Source: PMP191F sp047602185 (GTDB taxonomy: Bacteria; Bacteroidota; Bacteroidia; Chitinophagales; Chitinophagaceae). Taken from it: a DNA stretch of 64,000 bases. Numbering within the stretch: position 1 is the first letter of the stretch; every line of letters begins with the position of its first letter. Below are positions 17,276-26,987 of this stretch, piece after piece. The stretch spans positions 6,324,001-6,388,000 of the forward strand of contig JASGHY010000001.1 in assembly GCA_047602185.1 (NCBI GenBank), written 5' to 3'. The translations under genes were made by a program, and so were the position numbers. The notes beneath the pieces are model-generated. The model saw only the letters and a program-made list of their open reading frames with translations. It did no database searches and was not told where the DNA came from.

Positions 17276-17289
17276 CGTTCCCGGGAACG
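17276..17289. promoter_or_regulatory. Perfect 14-bp palindrome, probable LacI-type operator
   Basis: CGTTCCCGGGAACG is a perfect inverted repeat centred on a CG step, as is usual for LacI-family operators. It lies in the divergent gap, 76 bp from the regulator start and 163 bp from the PL6 start. No footprint is available, so the assignment is inference. Confidence 0.6.
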
Positions 17290-17452
17290 TTGCCGCTGCC
17301 TGAAATGATATGATTGAATAATAAAATGAATAAAATGTTGAACAAAACAATAAAAGAAGCGGCTTTATTTTAGAAAAGATCAAAAGCCGGCCAAAGCATG
17401 GGTCTGCAATTAAAGCTCTAATCTTACCGTACAATTACTAACGAAGCCTGTC

Positions 17453-19774
17453 ATGAAACGATTGCTGTTTTTTTCATTCTGTTCATTGTTGTTACCTGCT
17501 GTTTATGCAACAACCTGGAAGGTCCGTACGCCCGAAGAATTGGATCAGCGTATCTCCTCACTGCAACCCGGCGATACTGTACAATTAGCCAACGGTACCT
17601 GGAATAATGTGGCGCTCATTACCAATAAAAAGGGAACTGCTGCTGCGCCCATCGTTTTTATAGCAGAAACACCGGGAAGGGTATTGCTTACCGGTAACTC
17701 TTATATACGTATTGGCGGTGAGTATATCGAAATAAACGGTCTGAGCTTTGTAAATGGTTATACAACCAATGGGGCCATCATTGAATACAGGGATGATAAA
17801 AAGAACCTGGCCAATAACTGCAGAATTACTAATTGCGTCATTGACGGTTATAATAAACCTGATCGTCTTGCTGATGATAACTGGATCATATTATATGGTA
17901 AACAGAACCGCTTTGACCACAACCACGTTGCCAATAAAAAGAACCTGGGGACCATATTGGTAGTAGAATTAAATAATGTACTGAACCAGGATAATAACCA
18001 TCGCATAGATCACAACTATTTCGGTACAAGAGACCGTCTTGGCAGTAATGGCGGAGAAATTATGCGTATTGGAAACTCTACTTTTTCACGTACTTCTTCA
18101 AAAACAATTATTGAAGAGAATTTCTTTTACCACTGCAATGGCGAAGTGGAAATAGTCTCTGTAAAGTCATGCGATAACATTGTACGCCGCAATACCTTTT
18201 ATGAGTGCGAAGGAAGCCTGGTATTGCGTCATGGCAACAGGAACCTGGTAGAAAGCAATTTTTTCATAGGTAATAATAGAGAGTACACAGGTGGAGTACG
18301 TGTTATCAATGCAGGGCATATAGTAAAGGACAACTTTTTTTATGGCCTGGCGGGCGATCGTTTTCGCGCAGCTTTTGCCATTATGAACGGTGTTCCCAAT
18401 TCACCGATCAATCGTTATGATCCGGTAAAAGATGTAACCATCACCAGCAATACTTTTGTTGATTGTGCAGCTGCTGAATGGTGTGCCGGAAAGGATTTTG
18501 AGAGAACAGCCAGACCTCAGAATGTAGTATTTGCCAACAATGCCTTTTACAGTACAGGTGGTAACACTGCCATGATCGTAAACGATTCTGTGAGCGGTAT
18601 CCGGTTTACCGGCAACCAGGCCAATTTTATTGTAAAAGGATTACCGGCGACAGGATTCAAAAAAACAACCACACAGGTGGTCGCAGAGAACGGTGGCTGG
18701 AAAATACAGGGTGGACAGGTATTTATCCCTGTAGCTACTGAAAACAACACCGGGGTTAACTGGTATAATAAACATACTGCCGCTATTGCAGAAAATAATG
18801 GCAGGGTCATTATGGTTTCCCCTGGTCAAAATACACTGTCCGATAAAATTGCTGATCTGCGGGATGGTGATATTCTGGAGTTGCAGGCAGGTGTTTACCC
18901 ACTATCAACAACGTTGATGATCAATAAAAAGATCAGCATCCGTGCGGCTGCGGGTAGCAAGGAAAAACCTGTTATTCAATTCTCAGGCGAAAAAGGTGGT
19001 TTTGCTTTTTTCAGTATAGAAAATGGTGGCAGCATGCGTATGAATGGTGTTGTCTGTAATGGGGCATCTGAAAATGGAATGGCCGATTGTTTTATCCGTA
19101 CCAGCCTTAAACCAATGATAGAACATTACAGTGTGTGGGTAAGTGATTGTGATTTCATCAACCTTACAGACGGGCGTAAACAGGCCTTCAAAGCCAATAA
19201 AGCATCTTTTGCAGATACCGTACAGTTTAAAAATTGCCGTTTCAGTGATATCACCGGTGAGGTCATCAGCATTGCAGCGGAGAAAGAAGACAAAGGTATT
19301 TACAATGCAGAAGTAGTGTTGCTGCAGAATTGCATATTCAATAAAGTACTGGTGGGTGCAGTAGACATCTACCGTGGTGGTAATGATGAAAGCACTACCG
19401 GTCCTTATTTCAGGATGGATCATTGCACATTCAATGAAGTGGGAAATGTAGAACTGTGCAGTGTGGTGAAATTACTGGGTGTACAGGTGTCCGGCATTAC
19501 GAATTGTATCTTCTACAACAGCGGCAGAAGTGGCCGTACTGTATTATATGAAGATTATGGATGGACGAAGAACAAGATTGATTATATAAACAGCTATGTG
19601 GCTGGCAAAGTACAGTCCTATTACAACAACATAGTTGGTAAAAATATGTGGCGGATCGATCCGCAACTGGAACAAACGGAATTCCGGTTAAAACCGTCTT
19701 CTCCTTTAAAGAAAAAGGGCAACGATGGTAAGGACCTCGGAGCGTTATGGGAAAACGGCAGGCTTAGCTATTAG
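17453..19774 (+). CDS. PL6 family lyase, two-domain (alginate lyase, chondroitinase-B fold)
   Basis: 773 residues with a signal peptide ending near AVYA (residue 19). The first ~400 residues are a right-handed parallel beta-helix with PL6 catalytic residues: Lys238 (VSVKSCDN) and Arg259 (LVLRHGN), preceded by the calcium ligands Glu231/Glu233 (NGEVEIVS). A second beta-helix domain fills the C-terminal half, the two-domain layout known from characterised alginate lyases. It should act by beta-elimination on alginate in the periplasm or outside the cell. It is the first gene of the plus-strand block opposite the LacI-type gene, and PL17, KdgF and the SDR support alginate over dermatan. Confidence 0.92.
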   Translation: MKRLLFFSFCSLLLPAVYATTWKVRTPEELDQRISSLQPGDTVQLANGTWNNVALITNKKGTAAAPIVFIAETPGRVLLTGNSYIRIGGEYIEINGLSFVNGYTTNGAIIEYRDDKKNLANNCRITNCVIDGYNKPDRLADDNWIILYGKQNRFDHNHVANKKNLGTILVVELNNVLNQDNNHRIDHNYFGTRDRLGSNGGEIMRIGNSTFSRTSSKTIIEENFFYHCNGEVEIVSVKSCDNIVRRNTFYECEGSLVLRHGNRNLVESNFFIGNNREYTGGVRVINAGHIVKDNFFYGLAGDRFRAAFAIMNGVPNSPINRYDPVKDVTITSNTFVDCAAAEWCAGKDFERTARPQNVVFANNAFYSTGGNTAMIVNDSVSGIRFTGNQANFIVKGLPATGFKKTTTQVVAENGGWKIQGGQVFIPVATENNTGVNWYNKHTAAIAENNGRVIMVSPGQNTLSDKIADLRDGDILELQAGVYPLSTTLMINKKISIRAAAGSKEKPVIQFSGEKGGFAFFSIENGGSMRMNGVVCNGASENGMADCFIRTSLKPMIEHYSVWVSDCDFINLTDGRKQAFKANKASFADTVQFKNCRFSDITGEVISIAAEKEDKGIYNAEVVLLQNCIFNKVLVGAVDIYRGGNDESTTGPYFRMDHCTFNEVGNVELCSVVKLLGVQVSGITNCIFYNSGRSGRTVLYEDYGWTKNKIDYINSYVAGKVQSYYNNIVGKNMWRIDPQLEQTEFRLKPSSPLKKKGNDGKDLGALWENGRLSY

Positions 19775-19815
19775 TAAAGGAAATTGGTAAAACAGTAAGT
19801 GTTCAAAAAAAGATC

Positions 19816-22023
19816 ATGATGAAACGATTGCAGAAAAGATGGTTAATGGTTTGCTGCGTATTGGCAGTGATAAATATGCCTTTGTTTGTGACAGCACAAC
19901 ATCCCTCGTTGTTGTTGAACAGGCAGGACGGTGCGTTAATAAAGTCCGGCCTTACTAAATATCCCTTACTGCAACAATCTTTCGATGCCGCAAAGAAGGT
20001 AGCTGACAAAGCCATTGCCCGACCGATTGATGTGCCTGTCCCCAAAGATCCGGCAGGAGGTTATACGCATGATCGTCATAAGAACAATTACACAGAAATG
20101 TACAATGCCGGCTTGGTGTATGCCATTACCGGCGATGAAAAATATGCGGCCTTCATCAAAAAAATGTTATTGGAATATGCTGTACTGATACCAACCTTAC
20201 CCAATCATCCACAGGCAAAAGGCAGTTCGCCTGGCAGGTTATTTCACCAGGCGTTGAATGATGCCAACTGGCTGGTATATTCCTCACAGGCTTATGACTG
20301 TATCTATGATTACTTAAATTCGGAAGAAAGGAAAAAGATTGAAAACGGCGCTTTTCGTACCCTATGCAAATTTATTACCGTTGACCTGAATAGCTGGTTC
20401 AACCTGGTCCATAACCACGGCGTATGGGCCTGTGCCGCTGTGGGCATGACGGGTATTGTGATCGGTGATGATGAAATGGTGCAGCAATCTTTATACGGAA
20501 CAGCAAAAGATGGTAAAAGCGGTTTCCTGGCACAGTTAAGTCATTTATTTTCCCCGGATGGCTATTATACCGAAGGGCCTTACTATGCCAGGTATGCACT
20601 GCAGCCCTTTTACATGTTTGCCCAGGCATTGAACAACAACCGCCCGCAACTTAAAATATTTGAATACCGCAACCGTATTCTGCAGAAAGCATTACAGGCA
20701 GCATTACAGCAAACCAATACTGATGGCATGTTCTTCCCGGTAAATGATGCCATTCGTGATAAAAGCTATGTTACCAGTGAAATGATGTTGGCTTCCAATA
20801 TTGCTTATGGCGTATATGGTGCCGATGAATCATTGCTCGCCATTGCCGGTCGTCAGCCGGGTGTTGTGCTTAATCAGTATGGTGTAAAGATCGCAGCTGC
20901 CGTAGCAGAACGTAAAGATCTATTACCGCAATTTCATTATACATCGGTAGAATATACAGACGGGGCAGATGGAAAGGAGGGAGGTATCAGCTTATTGCGT
21001 ACCGGCAAAGATGAAAGTCTTACAAGTTTATTGTTCAAATATGCCTCACATGGGTTATCGCACGGGCATTACGATCGCCTCAATATCCTGCTGTACGATG
21101 AAGGCAATGAAATTCTGTCAGACTATGGCGCAGCCCGATTCCTGAACATAGAACAAAAGGATGGCGGACGCTACCTCACAGAAAATAAAACCTTTGCCAT
21201 GCAGACGGTTGCTCATAATACAGTAGTAGCAGATGAAACCTCTCATTTCAATGGAAAAGAAGAAGACGCTGAAAAGTATCATCCTGAAAAACTATTCAGC
21301 CAGTTGGGCGGACAGGTACAGGTAGTGAGCGCAATTGAAAAAAAAGCTTACAAAGATGTTGTGTTACATCGCACCCTGTATATGGTAAGTGATAAAAAGA
21401 ACAAACCTGTGATTATTGATGTGTACAGGGCAAACGGTACAGGTGAGCACCAGTACGATCTGCCTTTTTACTACAAAGGCCAGTTGATAGCCACCTCTTT
21501 TAAATATGCTGCCAATACCACTACCCAGGCTGCCCTGGGTACTAAAAATGGTTACCAGCATTTGTGGGTCGAAGCAAAAGGTAAAAGTGATGGCACCACC
21601 GGTACCCTCACTTTCCTGGATGGTAATTCATTTTACTCAGTTTCCAGTCTTGCTGATAACCAGTCAGAGTTTTATCTCGCAAGAATTGGTGCCAACGATC
21701 CCAACTTCAACCTGAGGAGAGAACCCTGTATGATCGTTCGGAAAAAAGGAGCCAGCCAGCTGTTTGTAAATGTGATTGAAAAACACGGGCAGTTCAATGC
21801 TATGGCGGAGACGTCTTCTGGTTCATCTGCTGGTACGCGTAACATGCGTGTAATACAGAACGACGATAATTATACGGTGGTTGCTATACAATTTGCCAAT
21901 GAAAAAGAATGGCTGCTGGTGCAGTGCAATAAGGATTATGCTGCACAGGCAAAACATTCACTGACCATAGAAGGAAAAACAGTGAACTGGACAGGTCCTT
22001 ATAACCTGGCGCGTGGAGAATGA
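19816..22023 (+). CDS. PL17 family oligoalginate lyase (heparinase II/III fold)
   Basis: 735 residues with a signal peptide (about residues 1-27). An N-terminal alpha/alpha toroid contains VHNHGVW (Asn200, His201) and GYYTEGPYYARY (Tyr256/257), positions matching the catalytic Asn-His-Tyr set of PL17 enzymes. The C-terminal heparinase II/III beta-sandwich begins near HGLSHGHYDRLNILLYDEGN. PL17 enzymes are usually exolytic and release the unsaturated uronate monomer from alginate oligomers, the substrate of KdgF. It starts 42 bp after the PL6 gene, so the two are co-transcribed. A second ATG follows the first directly. Confidence 0.93.
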   Translation: MMKRLQKRWLMVCCVLAVINMPLFVTAQHPSLLLNRQDGALIKSGLTKYPLLQQSFDAAKKVADKAIARPIDVPVPKDPAGGYTHDRHKNNYTEMYNAGLVYAITGDEKYAAFIKKMLLEYAVLIPTLPNHPQAKGSSPGRLFHQALNDANWLVYSSQAYDCIYDYLNSEERKKIENGAFRTLCKFITVDLNSWFNLVHNHGVWACAAVGMTGIVIGDDEMVQQSLYGTAKDGKSGFLAQLSHLFSPDGYYTEGPYYARYALQPFYMFAQALNNNRPQLKIFEYRNRILQKALQAALQQTNTDGMFFPVNDAIRDKSYVTSEMMLASNIAYGVYGADESLLAIAGRQPGVVLNQYGVKIAAAVAERKDLLPQFHYTSVEYTDGADGKEGGISLLRTGKDESLTSLLFKYASHGLSHGHYDRLNILLYDEGNEILSDYGAARFLNIEQKDGGRYLTENKTFAMQTVAHNTVVADETSHFNGKEEDAEKYHPEKLFSQLGGQVQVVSAIEKKAYKDVVLHRTLYMVSDKKNKPVIIDVYRANGTGEHQYDLPFYYKGQLIATSFKYAANTTTQAALGTKNGYQHLWVEAKGKSDGTTGTLTFLDGNSFYSVSSLADNQSEFYLARIGANDPNFNLRREPCMIVRKKGASQLFVNVIEKHGQFNAMAETSSGSSAGTRNMRVIQNDDNYTVVAIQFANEKEWLLVQCNKDYAAQAKHSLTIEGKTVNWTGPYNLARGE

Positions 22024-22033
22024 TCTTTCAATG

Positions 22034-22088
22034 TTGTTTAGTCAGTATAAGTCCTCTACCCGGCGGAACCAATGAACTGACTAAACAA
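22034..22088 (+). promoter_or_regulatory. 13-bp perfect inverted repeat upstream of the first susC-like gene
   Basis: TTGTTTAGTCAGT (22034-22046) and ACTGACTAAACAA (22076-22088) can pair over a 29-base loop. No T-run follows, so it is not a standard terminator. It sits in the 120-bp gap between the PL17 and SusC-like genes and could be an mRNA stability or attenuation stem, or two operator half-sites. Confidence 0.65.
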
Positions 22089-22143
22089 TGATCACACATG
22101 CTATTAATACTAACGATAAAACGCTAAAGACAAACTGCCATTT

Positions 22144-25100
22144 ATGAAAAAGTTTAATCTGCTGATCATCCTTTGCCTGCTGGTCGGGGCTGCCCTTGGC
22201 CAAACGGTGGAAGGAACTGTTGTGGATGCTAAAACGGGAGCACCCATCTCAGCTGCATCTGTAAGCCTTGTTGGCGGAAAAACCGGCACCGGTGTTACAA
22301 CCGACGAGCAGGGCAATTTCTCCATTAAGGTCACCGGTATCAATACTGCCAAATTAATGGTAACCACCGTTGGTTACAAAGCGCAGATGGTAGAGGTGAA
22401 CGGACAAAAAAAGCTCGCTATACAACTTACTGCTGCTGCATCTGTACTGGATGATGTAGTAGTGATAGGGTATGGTGCACAACGAAAATCGCATCTTACC
22501 GGTGCGGTAGCCAAATTGAAAAATGATAACCTTGATGAGATCCCTACCAATAGTCTTGATAAAATGCTGATAGGAAAACTGGCAGGGGTCACTGTACAGA
22601 ACCTGAGTTCTGAGGCTGGTGCCGCTCCCCGTATTCGCGTACGAGGGTTAAGCTCCATCAGTGCCGGTGCCGACCCGCTGGTGGTGGTAGACGGCCACCC
22701 TGTTCCCGATGGGTTGTCAATGGTAAACCCATTTGATGTGGAATCAGTAGAGGTATTAAAAGATGCTGCTTCTGCTGCCATCTATGGTTCACGTGGTGCA
22801 AACGGGGTCATCATTGTAACCACAAAAAGCGGAAAGACGAACAAACCCAAATACACAGTTAAATCATACTACGGTATTAAGAAGCCTTACAAGTTATTGC
22901 CTATCATGAACACCATGGAGTACACAGAGAAAATGTATAATGAGGCCGCCATGCGTGCAAAGGATCCTACTGTAACAACAGATAAGCAAAACCTTACTAC
23001 TCCACAGGAAAAAGCACGTTACCTGGTACAAAGTGTGTTGCGTAATGGTGATGGTACCGACTGGCAACAGGAAGGCTTACAGGATGCAAGTATTTACAAT
23101 GTACAGTTAGGTGTATCGGGAGGTAAGGATATTCGCTATTATATTTCCGGCAACTACCAGAGTGATAAGGGCATCATGAGCCACAGCAGCCAGGACAGGA
23201 TGAACTTCAAAACAAAACTGGATGGTGCATTGAGCAAAAAAGTAAAGTTCAGCATCAACTTCAACCCATCCTATTCAAAAATTGAAAATCCGGCGGTAAA
23301 CTTCACTGATTATTATCGTTTCTATTCCGGGTTGCCTGTTTATCATACTGCGGCCACTGCAGCATTTGTAAACCAGAATGCACAATGGGCAAATATCCGT
23401 CCCGGCGATTGGGCACAGGCTGGTCATTTCTCCAACTTAGTATATGCAGGCTATATGCCGGATGGTACTTATTACAATAGTGCTACTGACGCATCCGCTA
23501 CAGATGGAAAACTGATCCCTTTCTCATCCAGCAATAATACGCCTAAATCAATAGCCGATCGGCAAACCAGCTTTACAGACAACTATCGTGTATTAGGTGG
23601 TGGCGATATGACACTGGAGATTATCAAAGGGCTTACCTTCAAAACTTCATTAAGTGCTTATTTCAACTATATAGAAACAAACACATTCTCTAAGAAAAAT
23701 GCAAAGGCAGAAGGAGATGTGAACAGGGGTGTCAACTACACGAAGAAATTCATAGACCTGCTTTGGGAGAATACTTTGAACTATAACAAGCTTTTCGGTG
23801 ATCATAACCTGAATGTATTATTAGGTTATACGGCACAAAAAACAAGGATCAATGAAAGCCAGATCACCGGAACCAACCTGCCCAGTGATGATATTCAAAC
23901 ACTCAACCAGGCATCTTCCATTGATCTTACCGGAACTTTTACGCGCAAAACGCCAATAGGGTTGTTGTCATACCTGGGACGTATCACGTACGATTACCAG
24001 GGCAAATACCTGTTGTCTGCAAGTTTGCGTACTGATGGAAGCGGTTACTTTCCCAGGGGACAGAAATATGGATGGTTTCCTGCTGTATCTGCCGGATGGA
24101 GAATGAGTGCAGAACCTTTTATGGCTGATATTGACTGGCTCAGCAACCTGAAACTGCGTACCAGCTACGGTGCTACAGGTAATAATAAAATTGAAGCCTT
24201 CTCTTATCTCGAATTGCTGAACATGGCCAACTACGCCTTTGGCGGCGGTACCGGTACATTGAACAGTGGCCTTGCTGCCAACAATGATGTGCTACCGAAC
24301 AATCTTACCTGGGAGCGTACATTCCAGTACAATGCCGGTATCGATCTTGGTTTGTTCAAAGACCGTATTACCATGAGTATAGAATACTATAATGGTATTA
24401 CTGATCGCCTGCTGTTCAAACAGGCCACCATGTCCTTCTCTGGTTCCGACCAGTTCTGGAACAACATCGGTAAAGTGCGTAACCGTGGTATAGAGGTAGA
24501 ATTAAGCGCAGTACCCGTGCGTCGTAAACAATTTGAATGGACAACCGCTTTAAATATCTCTGCCAACAAAAATAAACTGCTGGATATCGGAGGCGAACCC
24601 TATCAATACAATTACGGAGAGCGTAATGAAATTTATGCCGCCATTGTTGGTAAACCCGCCGTACAATTCTTTGGATATAAAACGGATGGTGTCTGGACAT
24701 CAGACCAGCAGATCCTTGATGCACAAAATGCCGGTTATACCAGTTCGTTGTCCAAATACTTTGTAGCGGGTGGTTTAAAGTTTGTTGATGTCAACAATGA
24801 CAAAGTAATTGATGAAAAAGACCGTACCACGCTCGGTACACCTTTCCCAACCTTTACATGGGGCGTTACCAATACATTTAAATACAAGGAATTTGATCTT
24901 GCTTTTGTAATACAGGGCGTACAGGGCGCTAAGGTGCTGAATGGCGATGCGTATTACAATGAATCAAAATGGTACAATAAAAATTATAATACGGCAAACA
25001 GGTGGGTAAGTGCAGCAAACCCCGGTGATGGGAAAACACCTTATGCTTCACAGGGCGCCGACTGGTTGCTGACAGATTACGTGATTGAAAACGGTTCTTA

Positions 25101-25353
25101 CGTGGCACTCAGAAATGCAACCCTGGGGTATACGCTCAATCCAAAGATCTCAAAACGTCTCAGGCTGAACGGACTTCGTGTATATGCAGCAGGCGAGAAC
25201 CTGTTCTACATTATGTCCGATTCATACCGTGGTATCAATCCCGAGGCAAGAATGGTTTCCGGAACTTACTCCACACCATTGATAGATGGCTATCAGCGTG
25301 GCAGCTTCCCCATCGGAAGAACTGTAACAGTAGGTCTGGACATTAATTTCTAA
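22144..25353 (+). CDS. SusC-like TonB-dependent outer-membrane transporter (alginate block)
   Basis: 1069 residues. In order: signal peptide (residues 1-20), a carboxypeptidase-regulatory-like domain (about 22-100), the DDVVVIGYGAQRKSHLTGAV linker, the plug domain with SAAIYGSRGANGVIIVTTKSGK, and a beta-barrel ending in the usual terminal Phe (GLDINF). With the SusD-like lipoprotein 22 bp downstream it forms the glycan import complex. Context indicates alginate oligosaccharides. It lacks the extra N-terminal signalling domain seen in FecA-type receptors, which fits LacI-type rather than sigma/anti-sigma control. Confidence 0.95.
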   Translation: MKKFNLLIILCLLVGAALGQTVEGTVVDAKTGAPISAASVSLVGGKTGTGVTTDEQGNFSIKVTGINTAKLMVTTVGYKAQMVEVNGQKKLAIQLTAAASVLDDVVVIGYGAQRKSHLTGAVAKLKNDNLDEIPTNSLDKMLIGKLAGVTVQNLSSEAGAAPRIRVRGLSSISAGADPLVVVDGHPVPDGLSMVNPFDVESVEVLKDAASAAIYGSRGANGVIIVTTKSGKTNKPKYTVKSYYGIKKPYKLLPIMNTMEYTEKMYNEAAMRAKDPTVTTDKQNLTTPQEKARYLVQSVLRNGDGTDWQQEGLQDASIYNVQLGVSGGKDIRYYISGNYQSDKGIMSHSSQDRMNFKTKLDGALSKKVKFSINFNPSYSKIENPAVNFTDYYRFYSGLPVYHTAATAAFVNQNAQWANIRPGDWAQAGHFSNLVYAGYMPDGTYYNSATDASATDGKLIPFSSSNNTPKSIADRQTSFTDNYRVLGGGDMTLEIIKGLTFKTSLSAYFNYIETNTFSKKNAKAEGDVNRGVNYTKKFIDLLWENTLNYNKLFGDHNLNVLLGYTAQKTRINESQITGTNLPSDDIQTLNQASSIDLTGTFTRKTPIGLLSYLGRITYDYQGKYLLSASLRTDGSGYFPRGQKYGWFPAVSAGWRMSAEPFMADIDWLSNLKLRTSYGATGNNKIEAFSYLELLNMANYAFGGGTGTLNSGLAANNDVLPNNLTWERTFQYNAGIDLGLFKDRITMSIEYYNGITDRLLFKQATMSFSGSDQFWNNIGKVRNRGIEVELSAVPVRRKQFEWTTALNISANKNKLLDIGGEPYQYNYGERNEIYAAIVGKPAVQFFGYKTDGVWTSDQQILDAQNAGYTSSLSKYFVAGGLKFVDVNNDKVIDEKDRTTLGTPFPTFTWGVTNTFKYKEFDLAFVIQGVQGAKVLNGDAYYNESKWYNKNYNTANRWVSAANPGDGKTPYASQGADWLLTDYVIENGSYVALRNATLGYTLNPKISKRLRLNGLRVYAAGENLFYIMSDSYRGINPEARMVSGTYSTPLIDGYQRGSFPIGRTVTVGLDINF

Positions 25354-25375
25354 CGATTGCTGTAAAACTATTACA

Positions 25376-26944
25376 ATGAAAATATTCTTCTATATAACAG
25401 GTTGTATAATGCTGGTGGCGCTTGTTTCCTGCAATAAGATCATCGACCTGAAACCCGAATCAAATGTTTCGGTAGATAACTATTATCGCAACTATGCAGA
25501 AGTAAAGGTAGCGTTGACCGGCTGCTACAATGGACTACAGATACCCTTGAAAACAGAATGGATGATGACAGAACTGCGCTCGGATGTAGCCAAACAGGGT
25601 TCACCCGGCAGTACTTCTGTTGCTAATATTGAACTGAACGATCTCAATACATACCTGCAGAATTCATCGCACAGCAAAGTGTACGATTACTGGTTCTATA
25701 CCTACAAAAATATCCGCAGCACCAACTATGTACTGAGAAGTCTTGGGGTAAAATATGCTGACGGACAGAACACGCTTGGTGATCCGGTTGCACAGATGGA
25801 CGATGTACAACGCAAGCAGCTGGCAGGAGAAGCCCTGTTTATCCGGGCCTACCATTATTTCAACCTGGTAAGATTATATGGTGGTGTATTTATTATTACC
25901 GAAGCGCACGATCCTTCAGAACTGGAGCAGATCAACCGCTCAACCCCTGAAGAATGTTATAAACTGATCGCTGCCGATCTGCAGGCTGCTATTTCCTGGA
26001 TGTCAACGAAAACCTACAGCCAGATAGCGCAGGAAGACCTTGGCAGGGCAACCACCTGGGCAGCCAAAGCACTGCTGGCAAAACTCTACCTCACCACTGG
26101 TCACAAAACTGAAGCGCTCACCCTGCTGGATGATGTAATTACCAAAAGCGGCCATGACCTGCTATCCGCTTATTCAGATGTGTTTTCCATCAACAATGAA
26201 ATGAATAAAGAAATAGTGTTTGCCGTTCGTTTCAAAGCCGGCGGACTTGGTCTTGGTAACTTTATGGCCAACTCCTTTGCTGCATTGAACAGCGGCAGTG
26301 CTATTGTAAATGGTAATGGTTCCGGGTTAAATTATCCTACCGACAACATGGTAGCAAAATACATTGTACCAACCACAGGTTTTGCAGATGCGCGCAAAGC
26401 TGTAACCATTGACAAATACGGTCAGTTAAACTATGTAAAGAAATTCATCTCTGCTGTAATGATAAAAGATGATGCAGAAAATGATTTTCCTGTGATCCGT
26501 TTTGCAGATGTATTGCTGATGAGAGCCGAGGCCGCAGGCTTTAGCCAGGCTTCAGTAGATCTTATCAACAGGATCCGTGCACGTGCAGGAGCCGGTACGT
26601 ACACCGGTACGGGAAGTTTTACTGCTGCATTCTATCAATACCCTGCTGCCGGAACAGAAGCTATTACAGAAACAACCTTCCTTACAAAATTGCTGGATGA
26701 ACGAAGGATTGAACTGGCTTTTGAAAACCATCGCCTGTTCGATCTGCAACGTACCGGACAGTTTGTAACAGCCATGCAGGCTTATTATGCATCAGAATAT
26801 GATAATCACTATAAAAAATTCAAACCGGCATTAACGCTGAACGAATTACAGACCAATATTACGGTAAGAACACTATTGCCTATTCCACAGCGTGAGCTGG
26901 ATACCAATAATGAACTGGTGATCACACAGAATCCCGGTTATTAA
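25376..26944 (+). CDS. SusD-like surface glycan-binding lipoprotein (alginate block)
   Basis: 522 residues with a lipobox ending LVSC near residue 19, so it is an outer-membrane lipoprotein. SusD family features are the N-terminal DLKPESNVSVDNYYRNYAEV segment, the QLAGEALFIRAYHYFNLVRLYG helix pair and the C-terminal LLDERRIELAFENHRLFDLQRTG motif. It captures oligosaccharides at the cell surface and caps the SusC barrel. It lies 22 bp after its SusC partner and is certainly co-transcribed. Ligand identity comes from context only. Confidence 0.95.
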   Translation: MKIFFYITGCIMLVALVSCNKIIDLKPESNVSVDNYYRNYAEVKVALTGCYNGLQIPLKTEWMMTELRSDVAKQGSPGSTSVANIELNDLNTYLQNSSHSKVYDYWFYTYKNIRSTNYVLRSLGVKYADGQNTLGDPVAQMDDVQRKQLAGEALFIRAYHYFNLVRLYGGVFIITEAHDPSELEQINRSTPEECYKLIAADLQAAISWMSTKTYSQIAQEDLGRATTWAAKALLAKLYLTTGHKTEALTLLDDVITKSGHDLLSAYSDVFSINNEMNKEIVFAVRFKAGGLGLGNFMANSFAALNSGSAIVNGNGSGLNYPTDNMVAKYIVPTTGFADARKAVTIDKYGQLNYVKKFISAVMIKDDAENDFPVIRFADVLLMRAEAAGFSQASVDLINRIRARAGAGTYTGTGSFTAAFYQYPAAGTEAITETTFLTKLLDERRIELAFENHRLFDLQRTGQFVTAMQAYYASEYDNHYKKFKPALTLNELQTNITVRTLLPIPQRELDTNNELVITQNPGY

Positions 26945-26987
26945 AAGAACACAGGCAAAATATTTTTCTAACGATTGAAAGCATTAT

